The notes: generated from the sequence alone by a model not told the origin. A DNA stretch of 64,000 nucleotides from Heminiphilus faecis (GCF_008728965.1 NZ_VSMC01000001.1:245511-309510); one strand, 5' to 3'. Numbered from the stretch's first letter, positions 27,971 to 37,283 are shown. Made by a program: numbers and translations.

Positions 27971-29200
27971 TTATTCAAGCCCGTACTCCTTTATTTTTCT
28001 GTAGAGAGTGCGCTCCGATATGTTCAGTTCGGCGGCAGTGGCCTTGCGGCGTCCCTCGTTTCGTTCAAGCGCACGCATTATGGTCTCGCGCTCGGTGTCC
28101 TCAAGGGTCTTTCCGGTGTCGGACAAAGACGGTTCTATGCTTAAGTTTACCGGAGCCGCGTCGCTTATTATGTCGCGTACGGGCGAATATTTTACAAGCG
28201 AATGCGGCACATGCAGATCCTCTACCGGCACAGCCTCGTTGAACGTAGCGGTGCGTCCTTTGTTTTCAAGGGTCTCTATCGTGGCGCGTAGCGAGTCTAT
28301 CTCGTTGCGCATACGAAATATCATATTGAACAGCAACTCCCGTTCAGCGCCGTAAGAGTGCGCTCCGTCGGCGGGAAGTACCGGAGCAAATACCGTGGCA
28401 CCCTCGGGAATGTAGCCTTTCAGCATGTCGGAGGTCACTTCGTTGCCGGCCTCGAACAGGGCTATCTGTTCTATAACGTTTTTAAGCTGCCTTACGTTGC
28501 CGGGCCATGAATAGTGCATCAGGGCGCGTTGTGCGTTATCGTCAAAAGACACTGCCGGCATACGGTATTTCTCGGCGAAACCGGCGGCAAACTTACGCAT
28601 GAGCAGAAGTATGTCGCTGCCTCTGTCGCGCAACGCCGGCACGTTTATAAGCACGGTCGAAAGGCGGTAGTACAGATCCTCGCGGAACTTGCCTGTATCT
28701 ATGGCCCGCTTCATGTCGACATTGGTAGCGGCCACAATCCTTATATTGGTCTTCTGTACTGTCGACGAGCCTACTTTAATGAACTCGCCGCTCTCCAGCA
28801 CTCTCAGCAGACGGGCCTGCGTGGTAAGAGGCAGTTCGGCCACCTCGTCGAGAAATATAGTGCCGCCGTCGGCCTCCTCGAAATAACCTTTTCGCGAGGC
28901 CACAGCCCCGGTAAACGCTCCTTTTTCATGTCCGAAAAGTTCAGAGTCGATGGTTCCCTCAGGTATGGCTCCACAGTTTACGGCAATGTACTTGGAGTGC
29001 TTGCGCGAGCCGTATTGGTGTATTATCTGCGGAAAGAATTCCTTACCGGTACCGCTCTCACCTGTTATCAGTACCGACAGGTCGATGGGAGCCACACGCA
29101 GAGCACGCTGCACCGCCTCAAGAAGCGACGGGGCATTGCCCACAATGCCAAAGCGGGCCTTTGCCTGCCGTATTTCGGCAGATGTATCGGTTCGGTTCAT
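27971..29200 (-). CDS. Sigma-54-dependent transcriptional activator without a receiver domain
   Basis: 409 residues. The AAA+ domain starts almost at the N-terminus: Walker A GESGTGKE (about 45-52), the sigma-54-contacting loop EKGAFTGA, Walker B TIFLDEVAEL, and the arginine-finger region. The C-terminus is a Fis-type helix-turn-helix (ALERNEGRRKATAAELNISERTLYRKIKEYGL). There is no receiver or other sensory domain, so activity must be controlled by a partner or constitutively, as in PspF. Start overlaps the acyltransferase stop by 4 bp (ATGA), so translation is coupled. Position directly before lptE suggests an envelope role. Confidence 0.92.
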   Translation of the reverse strand: MNRTDTSAEIRQAKARFGIVGNAPSLLEAVQRALRVAPIDLSVLITGESGTGKEFFPQIIHQYGSRKHSKYIAVNCGAIPEGTIDSELFGHEKGAFTGAVASRKGYFEEADGGTIFLDEVAELPLTTQARLLRVLESGEFIKVGSSTVQKTNIRIVAATNVDMKRAIDTGKFREDLYYRLSTVLINVPALRDRGSDILLLMRKFAAGFAEKYRMPAVSFDDNAQRALMHYSWPGNVRQLKNVIEQIALFEAGNEVTSDMLKGYIPEGATVFAPVLPADGAHSYGAERELLFNMIFRMRNEIDSLRATIETLENKGRTATFNEAVPVEDLHVPHSLVKYSPVRDIISDAAPVNLSIEPSLSDTGKTLEDTERETIMRALERNEGRRKATAAELNISERTLYRKIKEYGLE

Positions 29201-30030
29201 TTTCTGTCGCGCAATTGATAGGTTTTACGTTTTAAAAACTCTCCGAGTTCTTTTATGTCGTTATATTTATCAAGTTCATCAGGCATTATAGGCTCTCCTA
29301 CCGATATTCTGATAGTGGTGTGACACTTTCTCCACACCTCGGCCGGCAGACGCAGTGTGCGCAGCCGCCAGTCAATGACTCCGAGAGTATTGAACCAAGC
29401 ACTGTTGCCGCCATGGAAGTATATGGGTATGACAGGCTTGCCGAACTGCTTGATAAGCCTTATTATAGAGGGCTGCCACTCGCGGTCTTCAAGACGCAGA
29501 CGCCGGTTGAGCTTGCTTACCGCTCCCGCGGGGAAGAACCCGATGGGTTTGCCGGAACGTACATGCATTATGGCCTCCTTGATGCCCTTCATCGACACGG
29601 CTTTCTTGGCCGGGTCATCGGAAGCAAGAGCGTCGACGGCTATGAAATTGGGGCGCATGGCCGATATGTGGTTGAGGACCATGTTGACCATGACCTTGAA
29701 CTCGGGCCTTATAGTGCCCAAAAGAGCTATCAGCGATATGCCGTCGAGCGCCCCGAAAGGATGATTGCTCACGGTGACAAATGATCCTTCAGGGAGGCTG
29801 TCAAGTATGTCACGACCATCTATGTCGAGAGTTATATCGAAATCTTTCAGCAGGTTGCAGGCAAACTCCGGACCCGGATTGTCGCAGTATTTATCGTGAA
29901 CGGCGTTTACCTTGTCGACCGACAGCAGATGAAGCACACGGTTCACCAGCTTCTCGTGGCCGCGCAACTTGGGCGCCATCTCCACGATGTCGTTGTAATC
30001 AAGGACGCTACGTTTTATAGGGGTTTCCAT
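29197..30030 (-). CDS. Lysophospholipid acyltransferase-like protein (PlsC/hemolysin type)
   Basis: 277 residues. The PlsC-type motifs are visible: SNHPFGALDG near residue 88 (catalytic His and Asp), then GFFPAGAVSKL near residue 170 with the substrate-phosphate region, and PVIPIYFHG further on. No signal peptide; probably bound to the inner face of the cytoplasmic membrane. It would transfer acyl groups to lysolipids, or to amino-acid lipids as in OlsA/GlsA-type relatives; sequence does not separate these. First gene of the acyltransferase-sigma-54 activator-lptE-TPR-secG run; a TAATTTTG -7 box lies upstream near 30060. Confidence 0.87.
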   Translation of the reverse strand: METPIKRSVLDYNDIVEMAPKLRGHEKLVNRVLHLLSVDKVNAVHDKYCDNPGPEFACNLLKDFDITLDIDGRDILDSLPEGSFVTVSNHPFGALDGISLIALLGTIRPEFKVMVNMVLNHISAMRPNFIAVDALASDDPAKKAVSMKGIKEAIMHVRSGKPIGFFPAGAVSKLNRRLRLEDREWQPSIIRLIKQFGKPVIPIYFHGGNSAWFNTLGVIDWRLRTLRLPAEVWRKCHTTIRISVGEPIMPDELDKYNDIKELGEFLKRKTYQLRDRK

Positions 30031-30078
30031 AATTCGGTATCAATGTATTAAATACAAAATTACAAAAACTCCCCAATA

Positions 30079-30201
30079 TCACAAAATCACGTTACTTCCA
30101 CGGTCATATTCAAATACACATAAGCGGTTGTCGGGCGTCAGCGATATCGTGCCGACATCCCGGTCATGGTATTTCACAGATAACTTGTCAATATTCTTCA
30201 T
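30079..30201 (-). pseudogene. Truncated hipA toxin remnant (N-terminal 40 residues only)
   Basis: From an ATG at 30201, overlapping the end of hipB by 14 bp, the frame encodes MKNIDKLSVKYHDRDVGTIS then LTPDNRLCVFEYDRG and stops a few residues later. The V-G-T-(I/L)-(S/A)-L-(T)-P-D-x-R-L-C-x-FEYD pattern is the N-terminal beta domain of HipA kinases, which are normally about 400 residues. The kinase domain is missing entirely, and the next sequence is the promoter of the acyltransferase gene. The toxin is therefore non-functional as a kinase. Confidence 0.7.
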
Positions 30202-30556
30202 AGGAGTGAGGCTTTCGTGGATATGCTCTCTTCTTGCTTGAATTTCTGCGGATTTGTTCAAGCTCATCCATAGTGGAGTACTTGGGAGTAGAAAAAATGT
30301 CGCGCACCTCTTGCAGATAATTCATCGAGATAGCGAGAAGTACAAGATTTTTCAGCGATATGAGACCCTTTTGTTCAAAACGTGTGATATTGGCAAGAGC
30401 CACACCCGATTTCTCAGCCACAGCCTCTCTTGTCAGTCCACGCTCCACACGCCGGTGACGGAAATCCTCCGCCAATTTGCGCGATATATCGTCAGCATCA
30501 GTTAGAGTATAACCATCCAAAACTGATAACATATTATCTGAAACTCCCATATACAA
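30188..30556 (-). CDS. XRE-family HTH protein, HipB-type antitoxin
   Basis: 122 residues. A standard Cro/C1 helix-turn-helix occupies about residues 28-85 (FRHRRVERGLTREAVAEKSGV, then ANITRFEQKGLISLKNLVLLA), followed by a charged C-terminal tail. The overlapping HipA fragment identifies it as the antitoxin of a former HipBA pair. HipB proteins repress their own operon; the inverted sequences AACTGATAA (30521-30529) and TTATCAGTT (30575-30583) around the start are candidate operators. With the kinase lost, it remains as an orphan regulator. Confidence 0.85.
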   Translation of the reverse strand: MYMGVSDNMLSVLDGYTLTDADDISRKLAEDFRHRRVERGLTREAVAEKSGVALANITRFEQKGLISLKNLVLLAISMNYLQEVRDIFSTPKYSTMDELEQIRRNSSKKRAYPRKPHSYEEY

Positions 30557-30583
30557 CCAAATAATAATTAAATATTATCAGTT
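30521..30583 (-). promoter_or_regulatory. Candidate autoregulatory operators of the hipB-like gene
   Basis: AACTGATAA (30521-30529) and its exact inverse TTATCAGTT (30575-30583), 45 bp apart, flank the start codon. The first overlaps a GATAA-CATA-TTATC palindrome. A TATATTTG -7 box on the minus strand lies just upstream, near 30586-30593. Confidence 0.45.
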
Positions 30584-30671
30584 ACAAATATAGTCATTTT
30601 ATTGAATACTCGCAAAAAATGTCCATGCAACATTAACTTCAAAGCTTCACAACAGACGACCGCCTACTTCC

Positions 30672-31811
30672 CTACTTCAACGGGTGGCTGTTGGTGATGT
30701 CGTTGAAGGTGTTTTCGACAGCCTGCTTCTCTGACTGAGGCTCGTCGCCGCGGTTTATTATGTACTCCTCGTAGTAAGCAAGCAGCAGTGTGGTAAGCGG
30801 GAGGGCTATTATCATGCCTATAAGTCCGAGCAAGGTTCCCCATACCGACAGCGACAGCAGTATTATGGCAGGATTAAGTCCCAGAGCCTTACCCATTATT
30901 TTGGGTGTCAGAATATAGTCGCATATGGACTGGCTGACTACATAAACCAGCAGGCACTTGCCGAGTTCGGGCCAGAAAGCCACTTCGCCGCTCATCGACG
31001 ATATAAGACAGATCAGTGCCACCGGTATAAGTGTGATGTACTGAAAATAGGGTATCAGATACAGTATGCCTACCACGATGCCGAGCACTATGGCCAGCGG
31101 AAGCCCTATGATGGAGAAGCCGATGCAGTAAAATATGGCCGCACAGAAAGCTATCAGCGCCTGACCGCGGAAGTAGCGGTTCATGCTGTTCTTGATATCG
31201 TCGCCCACCTTATAGGCGATAGGGCGTAGTTTAGGCGGCACAAGAAGCCTGAACCCTTTCATAAGCCGTTTGTAGTCTATGAGCACAAATATGACATAAA
31301 CGAATGTCAGAAACCATTCGAGCACATGAAGCACAAAGTCGATCGACTCCGATATGAACGTAGTGCTTTTATCTATTATCGTATCGAAGTGTTCCCCCTC
31401 AAGAGCATCTATCAGCCGGTCGAGATTGACGTTATTGCGTATATAATCATGCAGGCGTTCGGGTATAAGCGGTACAGAAGTATTGGTATCGGAGGAGTAG
31501 TCACGGAGCATCTGTGCCAGCTGGTGAGTCTCGTCAATGACCGACGGCACAAATATGTAACACAATATGCCCGATATGACAGTGACCTCAAACAGAGTGA
31601 CAAAAGTAGCTATCACCCTACCTTTCAGATGCAGGAGCCTACAGTTGAATTCGAGTATGGGATCAAGGATGTAGGCTATAAGACATGCGAGGCAGAACGG
31701 GAGAAGTACGTTTTTAAGTATGTTGACAAACCATACCAGCCCCACGACCAATGCTACCGTAATAAGTATACGGACTACACGGTCAAAAGTAAAAGGGCGT
31801 GAAGATGACAT
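30672..31811 (-). CDS. AI-2E family transporter (TqsA/YdiK type)
   Basis: 379 residues with about eight hydrophobic segments, arranged as in the family: two at the N-terminus, a soluble section (about 100-170), then a cluster of membrane helices ending with the signature region LTPKIMGKALGLNPAIILLSLSVWG. Members have been linked to autoinducer-2 export and to Na+/H+ exchange; the substrate here is unknown. Monocistronic. Confidence 0.92.
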   Translation of the reverse strand: MSSSRPFTFDRVVRILITVALVVGLVWFVNILKNVLLPFCLACLIAYILDPILEFNCRLLHLKGRVIATFVTLFEVTVISGILCYIFVPSVIDETHQLAQMLRDYSSDTNTSVPLIPERLHDYIRNNVNLDRLIDALEGEHFDTIIDKSTTFISESIDFVLHVLEWFLTFVYVIFVLIDYKRLMKGFRLLVPPKLRPIAYKVGDDIKNSMNRYFRGQALIAFCAAIFYCIGFSIIGLPLAIVLGIVVGILYLIPYFQYITLIPVALICLISSMSGEVAFWPELGKCLLVYVVSQSICDYILTPKIMGKALGLNPAIILLSLSVWGTLLGLIGMIIALPLTTLLLAYYEEYIINRGDEPQSEKQAVENTFNDITNSHPLK

Positions 31812-31907
31812 GACTGCAAGTTTGTAAAGTTCCTCATTCTCAAAGTTGATACTTTAATAATGGTTAACCCTTACAAAAAGTTCTTGCACCGGTGCGGCCG
31901 CTTCAAT

Positions 31908-34253
31908 CTAAATAGTGAACACCAATTTCTTTTCTTTATTTTTATTCAACTTCACTTCGCGCACATCAGAGCCGCAGCGCACTTTTATATTACAGTCGGT
32001 CACGGCGTTGAGCGTAACCTCGGCGTGTGAAGCGGCACGGTTCCACGAAAGCTTCCGCACAGTAACTCCACAGCGTGTAAGCACCCCGCTTATCGACCCT
32101 TTGTCGAGCCCTTCGGCAAGTGCCGGCAGCAGGTCGATGGTTTCTTCATCGGACCCTACCAGCATCTCTATTATTATGCCGGGCAGTGCATGACACACAT
32201 CAGTGCAGAACACCCCGAAGTCAGGATAGTGCGACGTGGCAAGTCCCGTATAATAGAAGTCACTGCCGGCAAGCCTGACGAGCTTGTCGCCCAACGACCC
32301 GGCATCATGCAGTCCGGCGGCTATCAGCGCACCGTGCAGCAATCCATGACCGGCATTTTCGTAAGGATGCCGGTCACGCATCTTCAAGGCATTGCGAGCC
32401 GCTTCGTAATACTCGGGGGCAGTGAATTCAGACACTTCCCTATAAGGCCACACCATCATCAGATGACTCGAATGACGGTGATTGTAACTGTCGTCCAGAC
32501 CGGGCCAGCCCCATTCTTTTATGGCCCCGTCACCGTTTATGCGGTAAGGAGGCAATGACGCAAGCATGTCGCGCCAATGTTCTCGACATGAAGCATCTTC
32601 GCCAAGTATATCGCTTGCCTTGATCAATGAGGACATTATAAACCTTGCACCGGCCACATCAAAAGCGGAGTTGTTAAGCAACGACACTTTCAGATTGGAG
32701 GGTTGGTTTTCAGGCGATATGGAACCTGCGAATACGAAGTATCCGTCCTCGTCGCGGTATTTCAGATAATCTTCATAAAAATCACCCATCTCTTTAAGCA
32801 CAGGATAAAGACGCGTACGTAAAAACTCCTTATCGCGGGTCACAAGATAATGTTCCCAGAAAGGATAAAGCAGCCATGCCTCCTCGCCCGTAGCATAGTG
32901 ATATGGATAAAATGTATTGATTGAAGCCATAAGCCCCGATGACAGTCCGGGGGTGTTGCCACACGCAAGGAGCCCGCGGCAACCAAGCAGTTTACGCGCG
33001 TTTGTGCGGAAATCATCATACCATGCCTCATTCAGATTGAAGTATCCCTCCATGACTTCGGGCATGGCACCCACATTACCTCCGCTTACCTGAAGGTTAA
33101 GATTGGCGTCAAGATGATAGTATCCTCCCCACCCTACATTGCAGTCACCGGTCCATATACCGAGCAGGTCGGGCGGCGTAAGCCCGTTGCCAGAGGCAAG
33201 AAAGTGATAGCGTCCGGCGGTAAAAAGACGTTCGACAAGAGCCGGCACAATAGTCGCACTGCGTTTTTGAAGGCCCAGCAATTCTTCATTAGACATGGCC
33301 CGCTCACGCGGCGACGCTCCGAGATCGAGAGTGACGCGTGTCATTATGTCGCTGTGCAAAGGAGCATGACGTGACATAAGCGTGCAATAATCGGGAGCAA
33401 CGGACTCAAGTCTTGACTTAATACTGCCGGAAAAATATGACGGCCGGTCGTTGTACTTCTCGGTCATGGCTACAACAAGCAACGATGACGCCCCTTTGAC
33501 ATCAATCGTATCGCCTCTCATATCGACCACACCGTCAGAAGCATAAACCTTGATGCCGCCGCAATAACCCGAATTATCAGCCGGAGCCGGATAATTGATA
33601 TCGATACCGGTATAGCCCGACGCGGTATTATGACTTACCCCCATGCCTGCGGGGAAATGCATGTCTTCAAGAAGCGCCAGATCAAGCGAGCAGTCAAGCA
33701 CACCGTGCCGCGGAGCCACAATCTCCATCACCGCCACATCATCAACACGCGATACAAACGCGCGACGCATCCAATCGCCCTGTGCATCGGTCCATTGTAC
33801 TTTTATTTCTCCCGTATTGTAATCGGTACTTCTGCTATAACCGGTTATATCGCCTGTGGCCGGCATGTCAATCTCAAGAGCAAAACCCGGATGACGGCCG
33901 CCCTCACCGCCGTCGCTCCACTGCGCCGAACGCACGGCGAGGTAATTGGCTTCCTGAAAACGCCCTTCGGCACAATAACGTTTTATAAGCATTATCGTAT
34001 CTTGCGGGACGTCGGCAAATTCTCGCGGCTTTATACCGGGAAAATTAAACTGACGCCCTGTAAACACCACCGTTTCATGCTGCGGGTCGCCGAATACCAT
34101 TATTCCCGTGGTGCCGTTTCCGGCAAGAAGTGCATCCTGCCATTTACCGTACTCTCTGGGATATGTAACTGAATAACCTTGGGCATACGCACCGGCCGAT
34201 ACAGCCAGCACGGCCGCAATGACATAAAGAAACTTTCTCATAATCCGGCTCAT
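31908..34253 (-). CDS. Secreted GH95-type glycoside hydrolase (alpha-fucosidase/galactosidase family)
   Basis: 781 residues with a signal peptide (cleavage near GAYAQ, residue ~25). The N-terminal beta-sandwich carries LLAGNGTTGIMVFGDPQHETVVF, the GH95 opening. The (alpha/alpha)6 barrel has GIWTGDCNVGWGGYYHLDANLNLQ, GSISPENQPSN and YNHRHSSHLMMVWP, the regions that in GH95 hold the catalytic Asn/Asp/Glu residues. GH95 members hydrolyse alpha-1,2-L-fucosides or alpha-L-galactosides. The start overlaps the upstream GH2 stop by 4 bp (ATGA), so the two enzymes are made together, plausibly to dismantle one fucose-capped glycan. The family boundary with GH95-like relatives is not certain. Confidence 0.83.
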   Translation of the reverse strand: MSRIMRKFLYVIAAVLAVSAGAYAQGYSVTYPREYGKWQDALLAGNGTTGIMVFGDPQHETVVFTGRQFNFPGIKPREFADVPQDTIMLIKRYCAEGRFQEANYLAVRSAQWSDGGEGGRHPGFALEIDMPATGDITGYSRSTDYNTGEIKVQWTDAQGDWMRRAFVSRVDDVAVMEIVAPRHGVLDCSLDLALLEDMHFPAGMGVSHNTASGYTGIDINYPAPADNSGYCGGIKVYASDGVVDMRGDTIDVKGASSLLVVAMTEKYNDRPSYFSGSIKSRLESVAPDYCTLMSRHAPLHSDIMTRVTLDLGASPRERAMSNEELLGLQKRSATIVPALVERLFTAGRYHFLASGNGLTPPDLLGIWTGDCNVGWGGYYHLDANLNLQVSGGNVGAMPEVMEGYFNLNEAWYDDFRTNARKLLGCRGLLACGNTPGLSSGLMASINTFYPYHYATGEEAWLLYPFWEHYLVTRDKEFLRTRLYPVLKEMGDFYEDYLKYRDEDGYFVFAGSISPENQPSNLKVSLLNNSAFDVAGARFIMSSLIKASDILGEDASCREHWRDMLASLPPYRINGDGAIKEWGWPGLDDSYNHRHSSHLMMVWPYREVSEFTAPEYYEAARNALKMRDRHPYENAGHGLLHGALIAAGLHDAGSLGDKLVRLAGSDFYYTGLATSHYPDFGVFCTDVCHALPGIIIEMLVGSDEETIDLLPALAEGLDKGSISGVLTRCGVTVRKLSWNRAASHAEVTLNAVTDCNIKVRCGSDVREVKLNKNKEKKLVFTI

Positions 34254-37087
34254 TTAACGTTCAACAATGTAGTGCGAGGCATATTATATCCCTCGGCGGA
34301 AACAGCCACATCCTTGCGTGGCGAATACTCAACAGTGACGACACGACGTTCGCCGGGAAGCAGATTGAAGTATCCGTCAGAAATGTAAGCCGGTAAAATA
34401 CGCTCGCCTGTGGCGCCATCACGCAGATTCAGTTTGACAGCTACGGCGGTAACCTTACCTGTGTTTCTGATCTCAACTGCAAATGCGCCATTCTTATAAT
34501 CGGTCATGCGTGCGTTTATTTCGGGTACTTCAAGTGAGTTGAACTCCTTGAAATCGCCATTTCCGCCGGGGAGCCAGTAGTCGTTGACAGAAAGTATGCG
34601 GCCTTTGCGGTCACGCAGTGTCAAACGCTCAAGACGCACATTATCGGCCGCTTCAGTACTCTCTACATAAAAACACTCCGTAAGCCTGTCGGCCGACAGA
34701 TCGGCTTTTGCCTCACGGCGTGAAAGACAACGCCCCGACATGTCATACAATTCATATACCGCGCGCGCACCCTTTATATCTTTAAGCGTGGTATTGACCG
34801 CCACGACCTTGTTGTCGTCAAGATTTTTCTGTATATGAACAGGCTCGCATGCTTTGCGGCAACCGTAGAAGGAGCCAAACGGTTCATAATCCCATGAATA
34901 TATCTGCCACACCATACTTGGCCATGCCGGATGGCTCATCCACAGGAGCATTCCGCTCGTGGACTGCCACATATTGCTGTTCCAAGCCTCAAACATGGCT
35001 CGGAAACTGTCATAATTGAGCATCTGAGCCTTACGGCTGAAATCGGCAAGATTGTCGGCTTCACCGAACTTTTCGCGCAAGTCATCCATAAATTCACCCT
35101 GTCCTCCGTGCAGGTCATGATAATACCATGTGTCACTTATAGGCCAAGCATCGCTGACATCCATCATGGCGAGAACGGACTCTTCGGTAGGTATCGACGT
35201 GGAACCCTGCTCGGTGTTGAAGCCGTGGGCCCGCTCAGTGAAGTATCGGGCCGGTTCCTTGAAATAATTCCACGGACCGCTGGGCCGCAGATTACAGTGA
35301 GTGGAATTAGGACTGTAAAGACGTGTACCGTCATCGGAAGCAATCATTGATGCAAGTTTTCGCTCTATGTATTCGGGAGCAAACCCCTCGTTACGAGGAT
35401 TCCATACGGCTATCGACGGGTGATTTCGGAAGCGACGCACCACATCGCCGGCATTTTTGAGAAACAGATCATCGTCGTTCACTTCAAGATTATAACCGGC
35501 GGTACTGAGCCAGAAGTCATTGAATACCAACATGCCGTATTCGTCGCACAGCTGATAAAACACTTCTTCCGTACTCTCGCCGGTCCAATTACGTATCATA
35601 TTGAAATTAGCATCTTTATGCAAGCGGAAGTATGGCTCAAGACGCTCCCTCGACACCCGCTTCATAGCGTCATCCATGCCCCAGTTGCCGCCACGGCAGA
35701 ATATACGCTGGCCGTTGACCTTTATGACCAGATAATGACGCATCAGGCTGTCAGGCGCCGGCATCAGCACATCACATCCCGGATCTTTCACAACGCGGGG
35801 CATGCACATGCCCTCTTCCACGTACTTTCTGTTTATGTTATCAAACACCGGCTTTCCGTCGGTAACCGCTGACGGACGATATTCCACCCTCTTTACTGAT
35901 TCATCAGGATAACAGACTTCCATTTCATAAGACATCTCCCTGATGCCGAAACGTACACGCTCCGAATCACTGACACGGTTCTTTTCCTCTACCGACAAGT
36001 CAAGATCATAAAGCTTCTGAGCTCCGTAGCCGTTAGGCCACCACAATTCGGGATTATCAAGTTTGAGTTCAGAATAATCGGCCGGAGAAAATTCCACCGT
36101 ACGCTTTTCGAGTGGGGCGAGCATGACACGACGTTCCATACGCTTGCCGTCAAACGACATTTTTACATTGGCCTCATTTGCTTCGGGCAATATATTTTCC
36201 ACATCTACCCTGACGGTTATCTCAGCCTTTGTGGTATCATGAAGATTAAGGCGTGTCATCACCTGACTGTCACCTATTTTGACTCCGCCCGTAAACCGTA
36301 GTCTTACATCCTGCCATATGCCTATATTACGGTCACGTATACCGGGCACCCAGTCCCAGCCTTCCGATGATATGAATGTAGGTCCGTCCAGACATAGCTG
36401 GCCTCCGTTCATGCCGTTGCCGGCACTTGGCGACTGTTCATGAGGTATACCGGGATTAGGAGGCGGCAGTATATGCACTGCAAGCACATTGTCGTTCTTG
36501 CGTAAAATGTCGGTTACATTAAATTGGCCACGCATGAAAGCACCCTTTATATCACCCACACGTGTACCGTTAAGCCATATGTCGGCAGCATAGTTGATAC
36601 CGTTTAAAATCAGCCAAGCCTGACGTCCTGCCGACGTATCGGGAGCATCGAATTGCAGACGATACCACCAGTCCTTGCGGCACAGTGTGTCGGGAATAGC
36701 AAGATTATTAAGTCCGAAGTAAGGATCAGGATATACATTCATGTCCACAAGTGTGGTCAACACCGTGCCGGGCACTGTGGCATTGTACCATCCTTCAAGA
36801 TTGTACTCATGGCTGAAAACTGATTGTCGGGCGCCAAGCACACAGTCATTATCGGCGAGCATCCAGCCGCCGGAAAGAACAAACTCGGAACTCCCTGAAG
36901 GCGTAAGCACCGCTTCAGGCGCTTTGACAGACACGGGCACCGGCATGACTGTTTCGGCTTTGCTGCGCGGCAATGTGGACGAATCCTGATGATGGGTAAG
37001 ACCGCGGTTGGCAATGCTCTGCGCCGACATGCCCACCGATGAAAACAAAAAGATAAATTTTAATACTTGCAGTGATGTCATATTCAT
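34250..37087 (-). CDS. Secreted GH2 enzyme of the beta-mannosidase/exo-glucosaminidase branch
   Basis: 945 residues with a signal peptide ending near MSAQS. The sugar-binding domain contains GWYNATVPGTVLTTL, LNGINYAADIWLNG and SSEGWDWVPGIRDRNIGIW, typical of the beta-mannosidase and exo-beta-glucosaminidase subgroups. The TIM barrel has WGMDDAMKR, FNMIRNWTGESTE, acid/base Glu567 in AVWNPRNE and nucleophile Glu626 in FNTEQGS. C-terminal beta domains follow. ATG at 37087, or the third codon. First gene of a two-gene operon with GH95. A TATTTTTG -7 box lies at 37115-37108 and a paired CCAATTAG site upstream. Confidence 0.85.
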   Translation of the reverse strand: MNMTSLQVLKFIFLFSSVGMSAQSIANRGLTHHQDSSTLPRSKAETVMPVPVSVKAPEAVLTPSGSSEFVLSGGWMLADNDCVLGARQSVFSHEYNLEGWYNATVPGTVLTTLVDMNVYPDPYFGLNNLAIPDTLCRKDWWYRLQFDAPDTSAGRQAWLILNGINYAADIWLNGTRVGDIKGAFMRGQFNVTDILRKNDNVLAVHILPPPNPGIPHEQSPSAGNGMNGGQLCLDGPTFISSEGWDWVPGIRDRNIGIWQDVRLRFTGGVKIGDSQVMTRLNLHDTTKAEITVRVDVENILPEANEANVKMSFDGKRMERRVMLAPLEKRTVEFSPADYSELKLDNPELWWPNGYGAQKLYDLDLSVEEKNRVSDSERVRFGIREMSYEMEVCYPDESVKRVEYRPSAVTDGKPVFDNINRKYVEEGMCMPRVVKDPGCDVLMPAPDSLMRHYLVIKVNGQRIFCRGGNWGMDDAMKRVSRERLEPYFRLHKDANFNMIRNWTGESTEEVFYQLCDEYGMLVFNDFWLSTAGYNLEVNDDDLFLKNAGDVVRRFRNHPSIAVWNPRNEGFAPEYIERKLASMIASDDGTRLYSPNSTHCNLRPSGPWNYFKEPARYFTERAHGFNTEQGSTSIPTEESVLAMMDVSDAWPISDTWYYHDLHGGQGEFMDDLREKFGEADNLADFSRKAQMLNYDSFRAMFEAWNSNMWQSTSGMLLWMSHPAWPSMVWQIYSWDYEPFGSFYGCRKACEPVHIQKNLDDNKVVAVNTTLKDIKGARAVYELYDMSGRCLSRREAKADLSADRLTECFYVESTEAADNVRLERLTLRDRKGRILSVNDYWLPGGNGDFKEFNSLEVPEINARMTDYKNGAFAVEIRNTGKVTAVAVKLNLRDGATGERILPAYISDGYFNLLPGERRVVTVEYSPRKDVAVSAEGYNMPRTTLLNVK

Positions 37088-37107
37088 GGTTTAAGTCTTT
37101 AACACTG

Positions 37108-37115
37108 CAAAAATA
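37108..37115 (-). promoter_or_regulatory. -7 box of the GH2-GH95 operon
   Basis: TATTTTTG on the minus strand, 21 bp before the ATG at 37087. Confidence 0.6.
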
Positions 37116-37182
37116 GCCCTGCTATATTAACAATTCATGTAATATTGTATTAACATGACATTTTAATACCAAACCTATTGTA

Positions 37183-37202
37183 CCAATTAGTCCTCCAATT
37201 AG
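37183..37202 (-). promoter_or_regulatory. Direct repeat CCAATTAG upstream of the GH2-GH95 promoter
   Basis: CCAATTAG at 37183-37190 and 37195-37202, spaced 12 bp start to start, about 68-87 bp upstream of the -7 box. The position suits an activator such as a hybrid two-component or AraC protein. The subsequence CAATTAGTCC also occurs before the araC gene (about 8815-8824). Confidence 0.4.
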
Positions 37203-37211
37203 ACCTATCAT

Positions 37212-37283
37212 TTAAATCAGGCATAAAAAAAAATTACCCGTCGTCACGACGAATAATCTTCTTAACCTTAAATCTAATACCAT
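37212..37283 (-). CDS. 23-codon leader peptide overlapping an intrinsic terminator
   Basis: ATG at 37283 to TAA at 37214-37212; the product begins MVLDL and continues RLRRLFVVTTGNFF before its last residues. A -7 box TACCTTTG lies at 37304-37297, so transcription would start only about 7 nt before the ATG. The codons for VVTTGNFF are at the same time a hairpin (CGTCG-TGA-CGACG) followed by nine T's, so ribosome position could decide whether the terminator forms. This is the layout of a translation-controlled attenuator. Which amino acid or signal is sensed is unknown; Leu and Arg codons are enriched. Downstream is the GH2-GH95 operon, which also has its own promoter. Confidence 0.5.
   Translation of the reverse strand: MVLDLRLRRLFVVTTGNFFLCLI
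37222..37253 (-). terminator. Terminator inside the leader peptide frame
   Basis: On the minus strand CGTCG/CGACG with a 3-nt loop, then GGTAA and a run of nine T's (37232-37224). Confidence 0.6.
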
